A DNA stretch of 64,000 bases from Nocardioides sp. Iso805N (GCF_000364605.1 NZ_KB822577.1:124001-188000), one strand, 5' to 3'. Shown: positions 56,688 to 64,000, counted from the stretch's first letter. Notes: generated from the sequence alone by a model not told the origin. Made by a program: numbers and translations.

Positions 56688-57572
56688 TCAGGCCAGCGCC
56701 GCGATCGCCTCGGCAATCGAGAGAGTGCGCCGGGCGGACTCGACGTGGAGGTTCTCCACCATCTTGCCGTGGTAGGTCACCACGCCCGCGCCGGCGTTGG
56801 CCTCCCACACCTCGATCAGGCCGCGAGCGTTCTCCACCGCCTCGGCACTGGGAGCGAAGCCGGCATTGGCGCCGTCGATCTGGCCCGGGTGGATGATCGT
56901 CTTGCCGTCGAAGCCGAAGTCGCGGCCCTGCGCCACCTCGGCGAGGTAGCCGTCGACGTCCTTCACGTCGTTGTAGACGCCGTCGAGGATCACCTTGCCG
57001 GTGGCTCGCGCGGCGAGCACGGCGAGCTGCAGGGACGTGACCAGGTTGGTGCGGCCCGGGACGTGGTCGGCGTACAGCTCCTTGACCAGGTCGTTGGTGC
57101 CCATCACCAGCACAGTGAGCCGCTCGCTGGCGGCCGCGATCTCCTCGGCGTGCAGGATCGCGTACGGCGACTCGATCATCGCCCACAGCTTGGTGTGCTC
57201 AGGCGCCCCGGCCCATTCGAGCGCTGTGACGAGTCCTCGGACCTGGTCCGCCGTGTCGACCTTCGGGACGACGATGGCATCGGGCCCGGCGGCGGCAGCT
57301 GCGGCGATGTCCGCGGCGTGCCACTGCGTGCCTGTGCCGTTGATCCGGATGGTGAGCTCCTTGGCGCCGTACTCGCCGCTGGTGATGGCTGCCGCGGCGT
57401 TGAGCCGGGCCTGGGCCTTGGCGTCGGGCGCGACCGCGTCCTCGAGATCGAGGATGAGCGCATCGACCGCGAGGGTCTTGGCCTTCTCCAGGGCTCTCTC
57501 GTTGGAGCTGGGCATGTAGAGGACCGAGCGGCGCGGCCGGAACTCGGCTGCGGAGGTGGAACTCGTCGACAT
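56688..57572 (-). CDS. CitE-like CoA-ester lyase (HpcH/HpaI aldolase family)
   Basis: A 294-residue TIM-barrel lyase. RRSVLYMPSSNERALEKAKT near 14-33, DALILDLEDAVAPDAKAQAR near 37-56 (metal/acid region), ELTIRINGTGTQWHAADIAA near 70-89, VPKVDTADQVRG near 100 and LWAMIESPYAIL near 128 (metal Glu) are the CitE blocks; FGFDGKTIIHPGQID near 228 is the C-terminal signature. Such proteins cleave malyl-CoA or methylmalyl-CoA, or act as malyl-CoA thioesterases. The ATG shares one base with the stop of the upstream paralogue, so both are coupled. Individual substrate uncertain. Confidence 0.88.
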   Translation of the reverse strand: MSTSSTSAAEFRPRRSVLYMPSSNERALEKAKTLAVDALILDLEDAVAPDAKAQARLNAAAAITSGEYGAKELTIRINGTGTQWHAADIAAAAAAGPDAIVVPKVDTADQVRGLVTALEWAGAPEHTKLWAMIESPYAILHAEEIAAASERLTVLVMGTNDLVKELYADHVPGRTNLVTSLQLAVLAARATGKVILDGVYNDVKDVDGYLAEVAQGRDFGFDGKTIIHPGQIDGANAGFAPSAEAVENARGLIEVWEANAGAGVVTYHGKMVENLHVESARRTLSIAEAIAALA

Positions 57573-58657
57573 CAGGCCTCCACCTCGATGGTCGCGTACA
57601 GCTCCTTGAGCTGCGGATCGATCTTGCTGAGCTCCTCGGCGAGCTCGACGAGCACCAGGCACTGCTTGAGCGAGGCGTCGTCCTCCATCTTGCCGTCGAG
57701 CATCACCGCTCCGGTGCCGTCGCCCATCGCGGCGACCACCCGGCGAGCGTGCTGGATGTCCTCGACGCTGGGGGAGAAGACCCGGTTGGCGATCTCGATC
57801 TGCTTGGGGTGCAGCGACCACGTGCCGACACAGCCGAGCAGGAACGCGTTGCGGAACTGGTCCTCGGTCGCCACCACATCGGTGATGTCGCCGAACGGGC
57901 CGTAGTAGGGATAGATCCCCGCCTCCGCGCAGGCGTCGACCATCTTGGCGATGGTGTAGTGCCACAGGTCCTGCTGGAAGACCGTGCGCGCGCCGTGGAT
58001 GTCACCGTCGACCGGGTCCTGGCGGACCAGGTAGCCCGGGTGGCCGCCGCCGACGCGGGTGGTCTTCATCTTGCGGTCGGCCGCGAGGTCGGCCGGGCCC
58101 AGGCTGATGCCCTGCATCCGCGGGCTGGCCAGCGCGATCGCCTCGACGTTTGCGACGCCGCGCGCGGTCTCCAAGATGGCGTGCACGAGCAGCGGCCTGG
58201 TGAGGCCGGCGCGGGCCTCGAGCTGGGCGAGGATCCGGTCCACGTAGTGGATGTCCTCCGGGCCCTGCACCTTCGGCACCATGATCACGTCGAGCCGGTC
58301 GCCGATCTCGGTGACCAGCGTGATCAGGTCGTCGAGCGCCCACGGGCTGTCGAGACTGTTGACCCGGGTCCACAGCTGCGTCGTCCCGCTCTGCCCGCCG
58401 AGGCCCTCGGTGGCCTTGGCGATGGACACCAGACCCTCGCGGGCGGCAACCTTGTTGTCGGCCTTGATCGCGTCCTCGAGGTTGCCCAGAAGGACGTCGA
58501 CGGTGCCCACCATCTGCGGGATCTTGTCGACCATCTTCGGGTTGCTCGGGTCGAAGAAGTGGATCGCGCGGCTCGGCCGGGCCGGGATCTCGCGCAGCGG
58601 CGCCGGCGCACCCACGGCCAGCGGCACGAAGAAGTCCTTGGGTGACTTGAAGCTCAT
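57572..58657 (-). CDS. CitE/malyl-CoA lyase-like protein
   Basis: A 361-residue member of the same aldolase family, longer than its downstream paralogue. AIHFFDPSNPKMVDKIPQMV near 31-50, DVLLGNLEDAIKADNKVAAR near 54-73, TRVNSLDSPWALDDLITLV near 97 (substrate loop), IMVPKVQGPEDIHYVDRILA near 125 and AILETARGVANVEAIALASP near 158 are present, with SLHPKQIEIANRVFSPSVED near 285. The layout resembles L-malyl-CoA/beta-methylmalyl-CoA lyases. With the second lyase it may form the lyase plus thioesterase pair known from the ethylmalonyl-CoA pathway, though no other gene of that pathway is here. TAGGCT ends 7 nt before the ATG. Confidence 0.85.
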   Translation of the reverse strand: MSFKSPKDFFVPLAVGAPAPLREIPARPSRAIHFFDPSNPKMVDKIPQMVGTVDVLLGNLEDAIKADNKVAAREGLVSIAKATEGLGGQSGTTQLWTRVNSLDSPWALDDLITLVTEIGDRLDVIMVPKVQGPEDIHYVDRILAQLEARAGLTRPLLVHAILETARGVANVEAIALASPRMQGISLGPADLAADRKMKTTRVGGGHPGYLVRQDPVDGDIHGARTVFQQDLWHYTIAKMVDACAEAGIYPYYGPFGDITDVVATEDQFRNAFLLGCVGTWSLHPKQIEIANRVFSPSVEDIQHARRVVAAMGDGTGAVMLDGKMEDDASLKQCLVLVELAEELSKIDPQLKELYATIEVEA

Positions 58658-58714
58658 GTCGCGGAGCCTACCGGCGGGTAGTTACCGGTAGGTGCGGCAT
58701 AGGTCACATCCGCC

Positions 58715-58780
58715 GAGTCGGGCCTCCGTCCGGGTCGAGTCGGGCCTCCGTGCGGGTCGAGTCGGGCCTCCGTGCGCGCT
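58715..58780. repeat. 22-bp tandem array upstream of DUF1992 gene
   Basis: Three units with 22-bp period, each starting GAGTCGGGCCTCCG (58715, 58737, 58759). The last unit ends just before the -10 box (58783-58788) of the DUF1992 gene. The core is shared with the 25.4-kb array. Confidence 0.85.
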
Positions 58781-58782
58781 CG

Positions 58783-58788
58783 TAGGCT
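58783..58788 (+). promoter_or_regulatory. -10 box TAGGCT, leaderless start of DUF1992 gene
   Basis: TAGGCT, 6 nt (GGTGGG), ATG at 58795. The GGTGGG might alternatively be read as a weak ribosome site, but it is directly against the ATG. Confidence 0.5.
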
Positions 58789-58794
58789 GGTGGG

Positions 58795-59316
58795 ATGGGC
58801 GAGGAGGAGTTCGAGGACATCCGGATCGAGCCGCTCAGCGACGCCGCCTCGAAGGCTGAGGCCGAGCAGCGACAGCGCCTGATCCACACCTGGGTCGACC
58901 AGCAGATCCAGCAGGCGATCGCACGCGGGGACTTCGACGACCTCCCCGGCGCCGGGAAGCCGATCGAGGGACTCGGCGAGGAGCACGACCCGGACTGGTG
59001 GCTCAAGAACCTGGTCGAGCGCGAGCGGCTCGTCGTACTCCCGCCGAGCATCCAGCTGCGGAAGGACGACGCCGAGCTCGACGAGCTGCTCGATCGGCAG
59101 GCCACCGAGCAGGCGGCGCGCGAGGCCGTCGAGGACTTCAATGCGCGCGTGATCCGGGCGCGCTACCAGATCCCGACCGGTCCGCCGCTGGTCACTCAGC
59201 CGCGCGATGTGGAGGAGACAGTCGCCGCCTGGCGCGAGCGCCGTACGGCGAGGGCGGTGGCGACTCCGCCTACGCCGCAGCCCGCACCGAGGCGGCGCTG
59301 GTTCCGCAGGCGGTGA
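58795..59316 (+). CDS. DUF1992 (DnaJ-C28-like) protein
   Basis: A 173-residue cytoplasmic protein. VDQQIQQAIARGDFDDLPGA near 34-53, GKPIEGL, and EHDPDWWLKNLVERERLVVL near 62-81, then PPSIQLRKDDAELDEL, are the DUF1992 blocks, found also in the DNAJC28 proteins of eukaryotes. The C-terminus is Pro/Arg-rich and basic (PAPRRRWFRRR). The gene is bracketed by 22-bp arrays in opposite orientation. No function has been established for the family. Confidence 0.87.
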   Translation: MGEEEFEDIRIEPLSDAASKAEAEQRQRLIHTWVDQQIQQAIARGDFDDLPGAGKPIEGLGEEHDPDWWLKNLVERERLVVLPPSIQLRKDDAELDELLDRQATEQAAREAVEDFNARVIRARYQIPTGPPLVTQPRDVEETVAAWRERRTARAVATPPTPQPAPRRRWFRRR

Positions 59317-59374
59317 CGGAGGCCCGACTCAACGGGGACGGAGGCCTGACTCAACGGGGACGGAGGCCCGACTC
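59317..59374. repeat. 22-bp tandem array, inverted relative to the 58.7-kb array
   Basis: Three units of CGGAGGCCCGACTC (59317, 59339, 59361; the middle one with CCT) at 22-bp steps, the reverse complement of the core at 58.7 kb. The array starts directly after the DUF1992 stop and contains the stop and last codons of the convergent MFS gene. Confidence 0.85.
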
Positions 59375-60784
59375 GACCCTGCGGGTGAGGAACAGGACCA
59401 CCGCCGCGACCAGCGCGGCGGCCGAGCAGACCGCCCACACGGTGAGGTATCCCGACAGCGGGGCGTGGCCGCGCTTGGGGTCGGCGATCGAGCCGGTGGC
59501 CGAGAGCGCGATGGCGAAGATCGCGGAGGCGACCGCCCCGCCCACGGTCTTGATCGCGTTGGTGAGCCCGGTGGCCATGCCGGCGCTGTCTGCCGGAGCG
59601 GCGGCCACCGCCGCAGCCGGGATCGCGGCGACCAGAGACCCTGATCCGACACCGGCCACGATCATGTTGAGCAGCGCCTGCTCGGTCGAGTGGTGCCACG
59701 GCAGCCACATCGCATAGCCGACCGCCACCAGGAGCGCGGAGGCGATCATGGCGGAGCGGGCGGAGGTGCGTCGGGCCAACCGCGGGTAGAGCAACGCACC
59801 GACGACCATGGCGAAGACGTAGACGACGATGAGGACCGAGACGAAGCCTGCGTCGGCGCCGAGGCCGTAGCCGACCGTGTCGGGATCGGTCCGGGCGAAC
59901 GTCGAGAGCGGGATCTGCGCGCCGAGCACCGACATGCCGGACAGTGCCGCCGTGAGCTGGATCGGCAGCTGGGCGGGGGAGCGCAGCAGCCGGATGTCGA
60001 CGAGGGGAGCGGGCGAGCGCAGCTCGACCCGGGCGAACGGCACCGTGGCGAGCAGGCCGAGGGCGACCAGGAGCCAGGCCGTCACCGATCCTGGACCCTG
60101 CACACGGACCACCACGAGACCGCCCATCACCAGCACGAGCAGGAGGGTGAGCAGGCTCAGGCCGGACCAGTCGAAGCCACCCCCGCCGCGTGGCGCTGTC
60201 GCTGGGAGCCAGCGCCAGATCCCGAACAGCACTCCGGTGATCACCACTGCCGGAACCGCCAGGACCACCGTCATCGGCACCGAGTCGACGATCGCGCCGG
60301 AGATACCGGCGCCGACGATCACCGACGTCTCCAGCACCGCCACCAGCAGGGCGGCTCCACGTCGGGTGAGCTCCTCGTCGCCGTTGGCGCGCAGGTGCAC
60401 GATCGCGATCTCGAGTGGCAGCCAGACGACGTACGCGCCGGTGATCGCCCAGGCGACCAGGAACGTCCCGAACGAGGGCGCGAAGACCTGCGCCCAGGTG
60501 CCCAGCGCCGTCACGATCGTTGCACCGACCAGGACCTGCTTGTGCCCGATCTGGTCGCCGAGCCGGGCCAGCGGCGGCACCAGGATCGCCGAGACGATCA
60601 GCTGCGCGGCCTCGAACCAGTTGACGTCGGCGTCCTTGATGTCGAGGTGACGCGCGATGTCGGTGTAGATCGGGGTGTAGTAGCCCTGCAACACCCCGCT
60701 GCCGAGCTCGAGCAGGACCAGCAGTCCGACCACCGACCAGACGCTCACGCGGGCGGGGGCGGGCGTGCGGGTCAGACCGCTCAT
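59351..60784 (-). CDS. MFS transporter, DHA2-like (14-TM)
   Basis: A 477-residue membrane protein with about 14 helices. Motif A-like PPLARLGDQIGHKQVLVG near 61-78 and GAYVVWLPLEIAIVHLRANG near 110-129 are seen; helices pair around IVGAGISGAIVDSVPM. The ATG overlaps the M20 peptidase stop (ATGA), so it is the third gene of a nitroreductase-peptidase-transporter operon and may export or import the peptidase's product. The last eight residues (ESGLRPR and neighbours) are encoded by the repeat array, suggesting that the repeat replaced the original 3' end. Substrate unknown. Confidence 0.85.
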   Translation of the reverse strand: MSGLTRTPAPARVSVWSVVGLLVLLELGSGVLQGYYTPIYTDIARHLDIKDADVNWFEAAQLIVSAILVPPLARLGDQIGHKQVLVGATIVTALGTWAQVFAPSFGTFLVAWAITGAYVVWLPLEIAIVHLRANGDEELTRRGAALLVAVLETSVIVGAGISGAIVDSVPMTVVLAVPAVVITGVLFGIWRWLPATAPRGGGGFDWSGLSLLTLLLVLVMGGLVVVRVQGPGSVTAWLLVALGLLATVPFARVELRSPAPLVDIRLLRSPAQLPIQLTAALSGMSVLGAQIPLSTFARTDPDTVGYGLGADAGFVSVLIVVYVFAMVVGALLYPRLARRTSARSAMIASALLVAVGYAMWLPWHHSTEQALLNMIVAGVGSGSLVAAIPAAAVAAAPADSAGMATGLTNAIKTVGGAVASAIFAIALSATGSIADPKRGHAPLSGYLTVWAVCSAAALVAAVVLFLTRRVESGLRPR

Positions 60785-62097
60785 GCGGGCAGGCTCTCGA
60801 TGAGCCGGCGATACCAGGTGATGCCGCGCCGGTAGTCCTCCACGCCGATGCGCTCGTCGGCGGCGTGGATCGCGGAGCGCTGGGCCTTGCTCATCCGGAA
60901 CGGCGTGAATCGGAAGACCCGCTCGCAGATCCCGGTGAGGAAGCGCGAGTCGGTCGCCGCCATCATCACGTACGGCGCTACCACGGCCTCGGGGAACAGC
61001 TCCTCGACACAGGTCTCGATCAGCTCGAAGGCATCGTCCATCGGGCTCACCGGGCTCGGCTCGTTGGCCTCGGTCACCTCGACGATGACACCGTCGTCGC
61101 GAATCACCTTGCGGACCGCTGTCACCACGTCGGCGACGGAGTCGCCGACCATCACCCGCACGTTGACGCCGGCGCGTGCCGTCGAGGCGATCACGTTGTG
61201 GGCCGGGCTGCCTTCGAGGGTGGTGATGGCGAAGGTCGTGCGGATCATCGCGGCCGCCTCGGCACCGGCCAGCGGCAGCAGCCGGGTGGCGGCCGGCGCG
61301 ATCCGGTCGATGTTCGCGGTGATGGGGCGCAGCGGTGCCGGTAGGTAGGGCGAGATCCGGCGCAGCAGCTCGACGGTGGGCTCCGGCAGGTGTGCCGGCA
61401 TGGCCAGGGTGTCGAGCCGGGTCAGCGCCTTGGCCAGCCGCACGGTCGGCCCGTTGCGGGTCGGCACCGAGGCGTGGCCGCCCTCGCCGGTGACGGTCAG
61501 CGACAGGGTCGTCGTGCCCTTCTCCGTCAGGCCGACCACCGCGATGGGCGCCGAGACGCCCGGGAAGGCCTGCTCGGCGACGGCGCCGCCCTCGTCCAGC
61601 ACGAACCACGGCCGCACCCCACGCCGGGTGAGCTCGGCCGCCGCGGCAGGCGCGGACTCGCCGGAGACCTCCTCGTCGCAGCCGAAGTGCAGCCAGACAT
61701 CCTGGGCCGGCACGGCGCCGTCGGCGATGGCCGACTCGACGGCTTCGCAGATGGCGGCGACGCTGCCCTTGTCGTCGAGGGTGCCGCGGCCCCAGACCTG
61801 GCCGTCGATCACCTCTGCCGAGAACGGCGGGACGCTCCACTCGCCGACGGCCGGCACCACGTCGAGGTGGGCCATCAGCACCACCGGTCGCGCGGCGGAG
61901 GCGCCCGGCCAGTGGATGAGCACACCCTGCCTGCCGATCCGGACGGTCTCCAGGGCGTGCACCCGCGGGTAGAGATCTCGCATGGTCGCGAGCAGGTCGT
62001 CGAACACCGCGGGGTCTGCGTCGCTGACCGTCGGGATCCGGATCAGGGTCTGGAGTCGGGAGAGGACGCCGGCCTCGTCGAGGTCACCAGCTGCCAC
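60781..62097 (-). CDS. M20-family metallopeptidase/deacylase
   Basis: A 438-residue di-zinc hydrolase. Metal ligands: His in VLMAHLDVVPA near 77, Asp in GRGTLDDKGS near 108, Glu pair in CDEEVSGESA near 143 (EE: base and metal), a Glu/Asp in VLDEGGAV near 169 and the C-terminal His in SAIHAADERI near 414. The dimerisation/lid domain holds EGGHASVPTRNGPTVRLAKA near 204. Length and the lid match the carboxypeptidase S/Gly-X branch. GTG start overlaps the upstream nitroreductase gene by 14 bp. Cytoplasmic. Substrate: a peptide or N-acyl amino acid. Confidence 0.9.
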   Translation of the reverse strand: MAAGDLDEAGVLSRLQTLIRIPTVSDADPAVFDDLLATMRDLYPRVHALETVRIGRQGVLIHWPGASAARPVVLMAHLDVVPAVGEWSVPPFSAEVIDGQVWGRGTLDDKGSVAAICEAVESAIADGAVPAQDVWLHFGCDEEVSGESAPAAAAELTRRGVRPWFVLDEGGAVAEQAFPGVSAPIAVVGLTEKGTTTLSLTVTGEGGHASVPTRNGPTVRLAKALTRLDTLAMPAHLPEPTVELLRRISPYLPAPLRPITANIDRIAPAATRLLPLAGAEAAAMIRTTFAITTLEGSPAHNVIASTARAGVNVRVMVGDSVADVVTAVRKVIRDDGVIVEVTEANEPSPVSPMDDAFELIETCVEELFPEAVVAPYVMMAATDSRFLTGICERVFRFTPFRMSKAQRSAIHAADERIGVEDYRRGITWYRRLIESLPA

Positions 62098-62686
62098 GGT
62101 GCACCACGTCGCTCATCGGAGCGCGCTGGCGACGGGTAGGGGAGCCCTTCGCCCCGCCGGTGTCCGGGTGGCCGATCGAGACCACGCCGATCGGGTCCCA
62201 GGCGTCGGGGATGCCGAACTCGGCTCGCACCTGTGCCTCGTGCCGCGGCGGGATGCCGAAGTAGCAGGCGCCGAGCCCCTCGTCGACCACTGTCTGCAGC
62301 ATCAGCATCACCGCCATCGCGGTGTCCATGTGCCAGTAGGGCATCGGCCAGCGGGCCTCGTCCTCGTCGGTCCAGCCCTTGTCGCTCTGCGCGTAGCGGC
62401 TCAGGTAGGCGGCCTTCGACGAGCACGGCAGGATCAGCACCGGCGCGGTGCGCATGCCGCGCAGCCAGCCGTCGGCCTCCCACTCCTCGTCGCCGACGAA
62501 GATGTCCCAGTAGCGGGCGGTGTCCTCGGGACTGTCCAGCACCAGGAACGACCAACCTTGGGAGAAGCCCGCATTGGGCGCGCGCACGGCATTGCTCAGC
62601 ACCCGCTCCAGCTGCTCGGGGGCGACCGGCTCGTCTGTGTATCGGCGCACCATCTTTCGGCGGCGTACCACGTCCTGGAACTCCAT
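62084..62686 (-). CDS. Nitroreductase-family flavoprotein
   Basis: A 200-residue FMN-dependent oxidoreductase. MEFQDVVRRRKMVRRYTDEP (1-20) is the N-terminal FMN-phosphate signature, NAVRAPNAGFSQGWSFLVLD near 32-51 the ring-binding segment, DTAMAVMLMLQTVVDEGLGA near 120-139 the dimer helix, and IGVVSIGHPDTGGAKGSPTR near 165 the C-terminal block. It reduces a quinone, nitro or unsaturated compound with NAD(P)H. ATG 62686 chosen as the family start. It heads an operon with the M20 peptidase and MFS transporter. Divergent from the Asp-repeat peptide gene. Confidence 0.88.
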   Translation of the reverse strand: MEFQDVVRRRKMVRRYTDEPVAPEQLERVLSNAVRAPNAGFSQGWSFLVLDSPEDTARYWDIFVGDEEWEADGWLRGMRTAPVLILPCSSKAAYLSRYAQSDKGWTDEDEARWPMPYWHMDTAMAVMLMLQTVVDEGLGACYFGIPPRHEAQVRAEFGIPDAWDPIGVVSIGHPDTGGAKGSPTRRQRAPMSDVVHRGSW

Positions 62687-62793
62687 AACCGCAGCATGCC
62701 GCATCGCACCGACAGGCCGGGTGACCGGTGTGTGACGAATGCCCGGGTGGGTACCGGCGCAAGCACCAACCACCGACCTGCTTGGAGGCAGCC

Positions 62794-63117
62794 ATGACCG
62801 ATCTTCCCGAAGAGTCGCTCACCGACGAGGACATGACGACGACGTACGCCGGTCCCGCCGACGCGCCCCAGCCCGGCGGCAGCGACGGTGACGGCACGGA
62901 CGGTGATGGGACCGATGGCACCGACGGTGACGGGACTGACGGCACGGATGGTGACGGGACCGACGGCACCGACGGTGACGGGACGGACGGCACGGATGGT
63001 GACGGGACCGACGGCACCGACGGTGACGGGACCGACGGCACGGATGGTGACGGGACCGACGGCACCGACGGCGATGGCACCGACGGCACCGACGGCGTTG
63101 CGGGCGGGCTGTCCTGA
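62794..63117 (+). CDS. Asp-Gly-Thr repeat peptide, candidate modified-peptide precursor
   Basis: A 107-residue, strongly acidic protein. An N-terminal leader-like part (MTDLPEESLTDEDMTTTYAG then PADAPQPGG, residues 1-29) ends in Gly-Gly. From about 30 to 101 there are nine or so units of DGDGTDGT, one per 24 bp, with alternate codon choices forming a 48-bp higher repeat. The tail is VAGGLS. GGAGG precedes ATG 62794. The stop overlaps the start of a JmjC/cupin-type oxygenase by four bases. No signal peptide or known domain. A precursor or substrate of the oxygenase is an inference from coupling and from the leader/core look; a calcium-binding acidic protein is the alternative. Confidence 0.7.
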   Translation: MTDLPEESLTDEDMTTTYAGPADAPQPGGSDGDGTDGDGTDGTDGDGTDGTDGDGTDGTDGDGTDGTDGDGTDGTDGDGTDGTDGDGTDGTDGDGTDGTDGVAGGLS

Positions 63118-64000
63118 GCGCCCTCGACCTGCTGAGTGGGGACGCCCGGCTCTTCACCGAGAAGATCTGGGCGTCCCGCACCCACCTGCACCGCGCCGAC
63201 CCGGCCGAGCTGGTCGGGTTGCTGTCGCTGGAGGACGCCGACCGGTTGCTGACCGCCTCGGCCCTGCGCACACCCGCGCTGCGGATCGCGCAGTCCGGCA
63301 GCGTGCTGCCGGAGAAACGGTTCACCCGGCACGCCACCATCGCCGGCCAGCAGCTCAGCGGCCTGGTCGACCCGGCCAAGGCGCTGGCGCTGTTCCGCGA
63401 CGGCGCGACCATCGTCTTCCAGGGGCTGCACCGTTATCACCAGCCGCTCGCCGACCTGGTCGCCGAGCTTGAGCTGGAGCTGGGCCACCCCTGCCAGGCC
63501 AACGCCTACCTCACGCCGCCCGGTTCGCAGGGCTTCGCCACCCACAGCGATACCCACGACGTCTTCGTGTTCCAGACGGCCGGCACCAAGGACTGGGAGA
63601 TCACCACCGCCCGCGAGGAGACCCCGACCGTCGAGGCGATCACGATGGAGCCCGGCCTCTCGCTCTACCTTCCCACCGGGACGCCGCACGCCGCCCGGAC
63701 GCAGCAGACGGTCTCGCTGCACGTCACGATCGGGATCAACCAGCTCACCTGGCGCGGGCTGCTGCGCCGTACGGTCGAGGGCGTGCTGCCTCCTGACGAG
63801 CACCTCCCGGCCGGCTACCTCGATGACCCGGCCGCCCTCCAGGACGGCCTGGCCGCGCGACTGCGCGAGCTCGCCGACCGGATCGAGGCCGTAGAGGTGG
63901 GAGCCGCCGCCGAGGCGGAGGTACGCCGCTTCCTGACCGCACGCACCCCCCGCTTCGCCGGCGGCCTGCTCGACGCGGTGACCGAGATCCTCGACGCCAC
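63114..64000 (+). CDS. JmjC/cupin-type Fe(II)/2-oxoglutarate oxygenase (3' end outside window)
   Basis: The frame is open to the window edge, 295 codons. The double-stranded beta-helix holds THSDTHDVFVFQ, with iron ligands H144 and D146 (HxD), and the distal His H192 in TGTPHAARTQ. FTEKIWASRTHLHR near 14 and NAYLTPPGSQGF near 131 match cupin-4/JmjC ribosomal-oxygenase-like hydroxylases, which hydroxylate Arg, His, Asn or Asp in proteins. The only start that keeps the N-terminal domain is CTG at 63114, overlapping the peptide stop as CTGA; no ATG or GTG lies in frame nearby upstream. Coupling to the Asp-repeat peptide points to it as substrate. The C-terminal helical part is cut off. Confidence 0.8.
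   Translation, partial: MSALDLLSGDARLFTEKIWASRTHLHRADPAELVGLLSLEDADRLLTASALRTPALRIAQSGSVLPEKRFTRHATIAGQQLSGLVDPAKALALFRDGATIVFQGLHRYHQPLADLVAELELELGHPCQANAYLTPPGSQGFATHSDTHDVFVFQTAGTKDWEITTAREETPTVEAITMEPGLSLYLPTGTPHAARTQQTVSLHVTIGINQLTWRGLLRRTVEGVLPPDEHLPAGYLDDPAALQDGLAARLRELADRIEAVEVGAAAEAEVRRFLTARTPRFAGGLLDAVTEILDA

Overview
The window is very GC-rich, densely coded DNA from a high-GC Gram-positive bacterium. Pointers to Actinobacteria, probably a Nocardioides-like genus (an inference from gene content, not a database match), are: fused beta/alpha acyl-CoA carboxyltransferase, a reductase/desaturase pair of the mycobacterial DesA3 kind, DtxR/IdeR-type iron boxes, a PF04020 small membrane protein, many GTG starts with 4-nt stop/start overlaps, and at least a dozen starts placed 6-8 nt after a TAnnnT -10 box (leaderless mRNAs).

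Layout. 0-5 kb: truncated secreted RTX-repeat protein; a translationally coupled minus-strand trio (membrane protein, low-MW tyrosine phosphatase, fructosamine kinase); HAD phosphatase; CPWA-type glutathionyl-hydroquinone reductase homologue. 4.9-7.5 kb: a large secreted protein ending in a sortase domain. 8-11.4 kb: E1alpha-E1beta-E2 of a branched-chain-type 2-oxoacid dehydrogenase. 11.4-19.8 kb: carboxyltransferase, ABC-F ATPase, SGNH lipoprotein, PucR regulator, ferredoxin reductase with fatty-acid desaturase. 19.8-32.6 kb: S51 peptidase, DHA2 exporter with ArsR-like regulator, phosphoglucomutase, crotonase, SDR, LysE exporter, split GH43 protein, FadE-type acyl-CoA dehydrogenase, DUF2461, two unknowns. 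32.6-36.9 kb: lipoprotein and C39-like peptidase operon, tRNA-Gly(CCC), SGNH hydrolase, dCTP deaminase.

36.9-42 kb is an iron-siderophore uptake operon (lipoprotein receptor, two FecCD permeases, a coupling mini-ORF, ATPase, FAD siderophore-interacting protein) behind overlapping iron boxes. 42-47.3 kb: ribbon-helix-helix/DUF4097 pair, SSS symporter with small partner, BenE transporter and divergent XRE-cupin regulator. 47.6-51.1 kb: membrane Fe-S oxidoreductase with a long Ala/Pro tail carrying eight SLFD motifs. 51.2-55.3 kb: tandem-Lrp regulator divergent from an NTF2-like protein, NCS1 permease and agmatinase-family ureohydrolase. 55.3-62.7 kb: MFS, two CitE-like lyases, DUF1992, and a nitroreductase-M20 peptidase-MFS operon. 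The right end holds a 107-residue Asp-Gly-Thr repeat peptide coupled to a JmjC/cupin-type oxygenase cut by the window edge, the best candidate here for an undescribed modified-peptide system.

A second theme is small repeated elements: two families of long palindromes next to stop codons, three arrays with a 22-bp period and a shared GACTCGGGCCT core, and REP-like palindromes that have entered reading frames in frame (phosphoglucomutase, both FecCD permeases).
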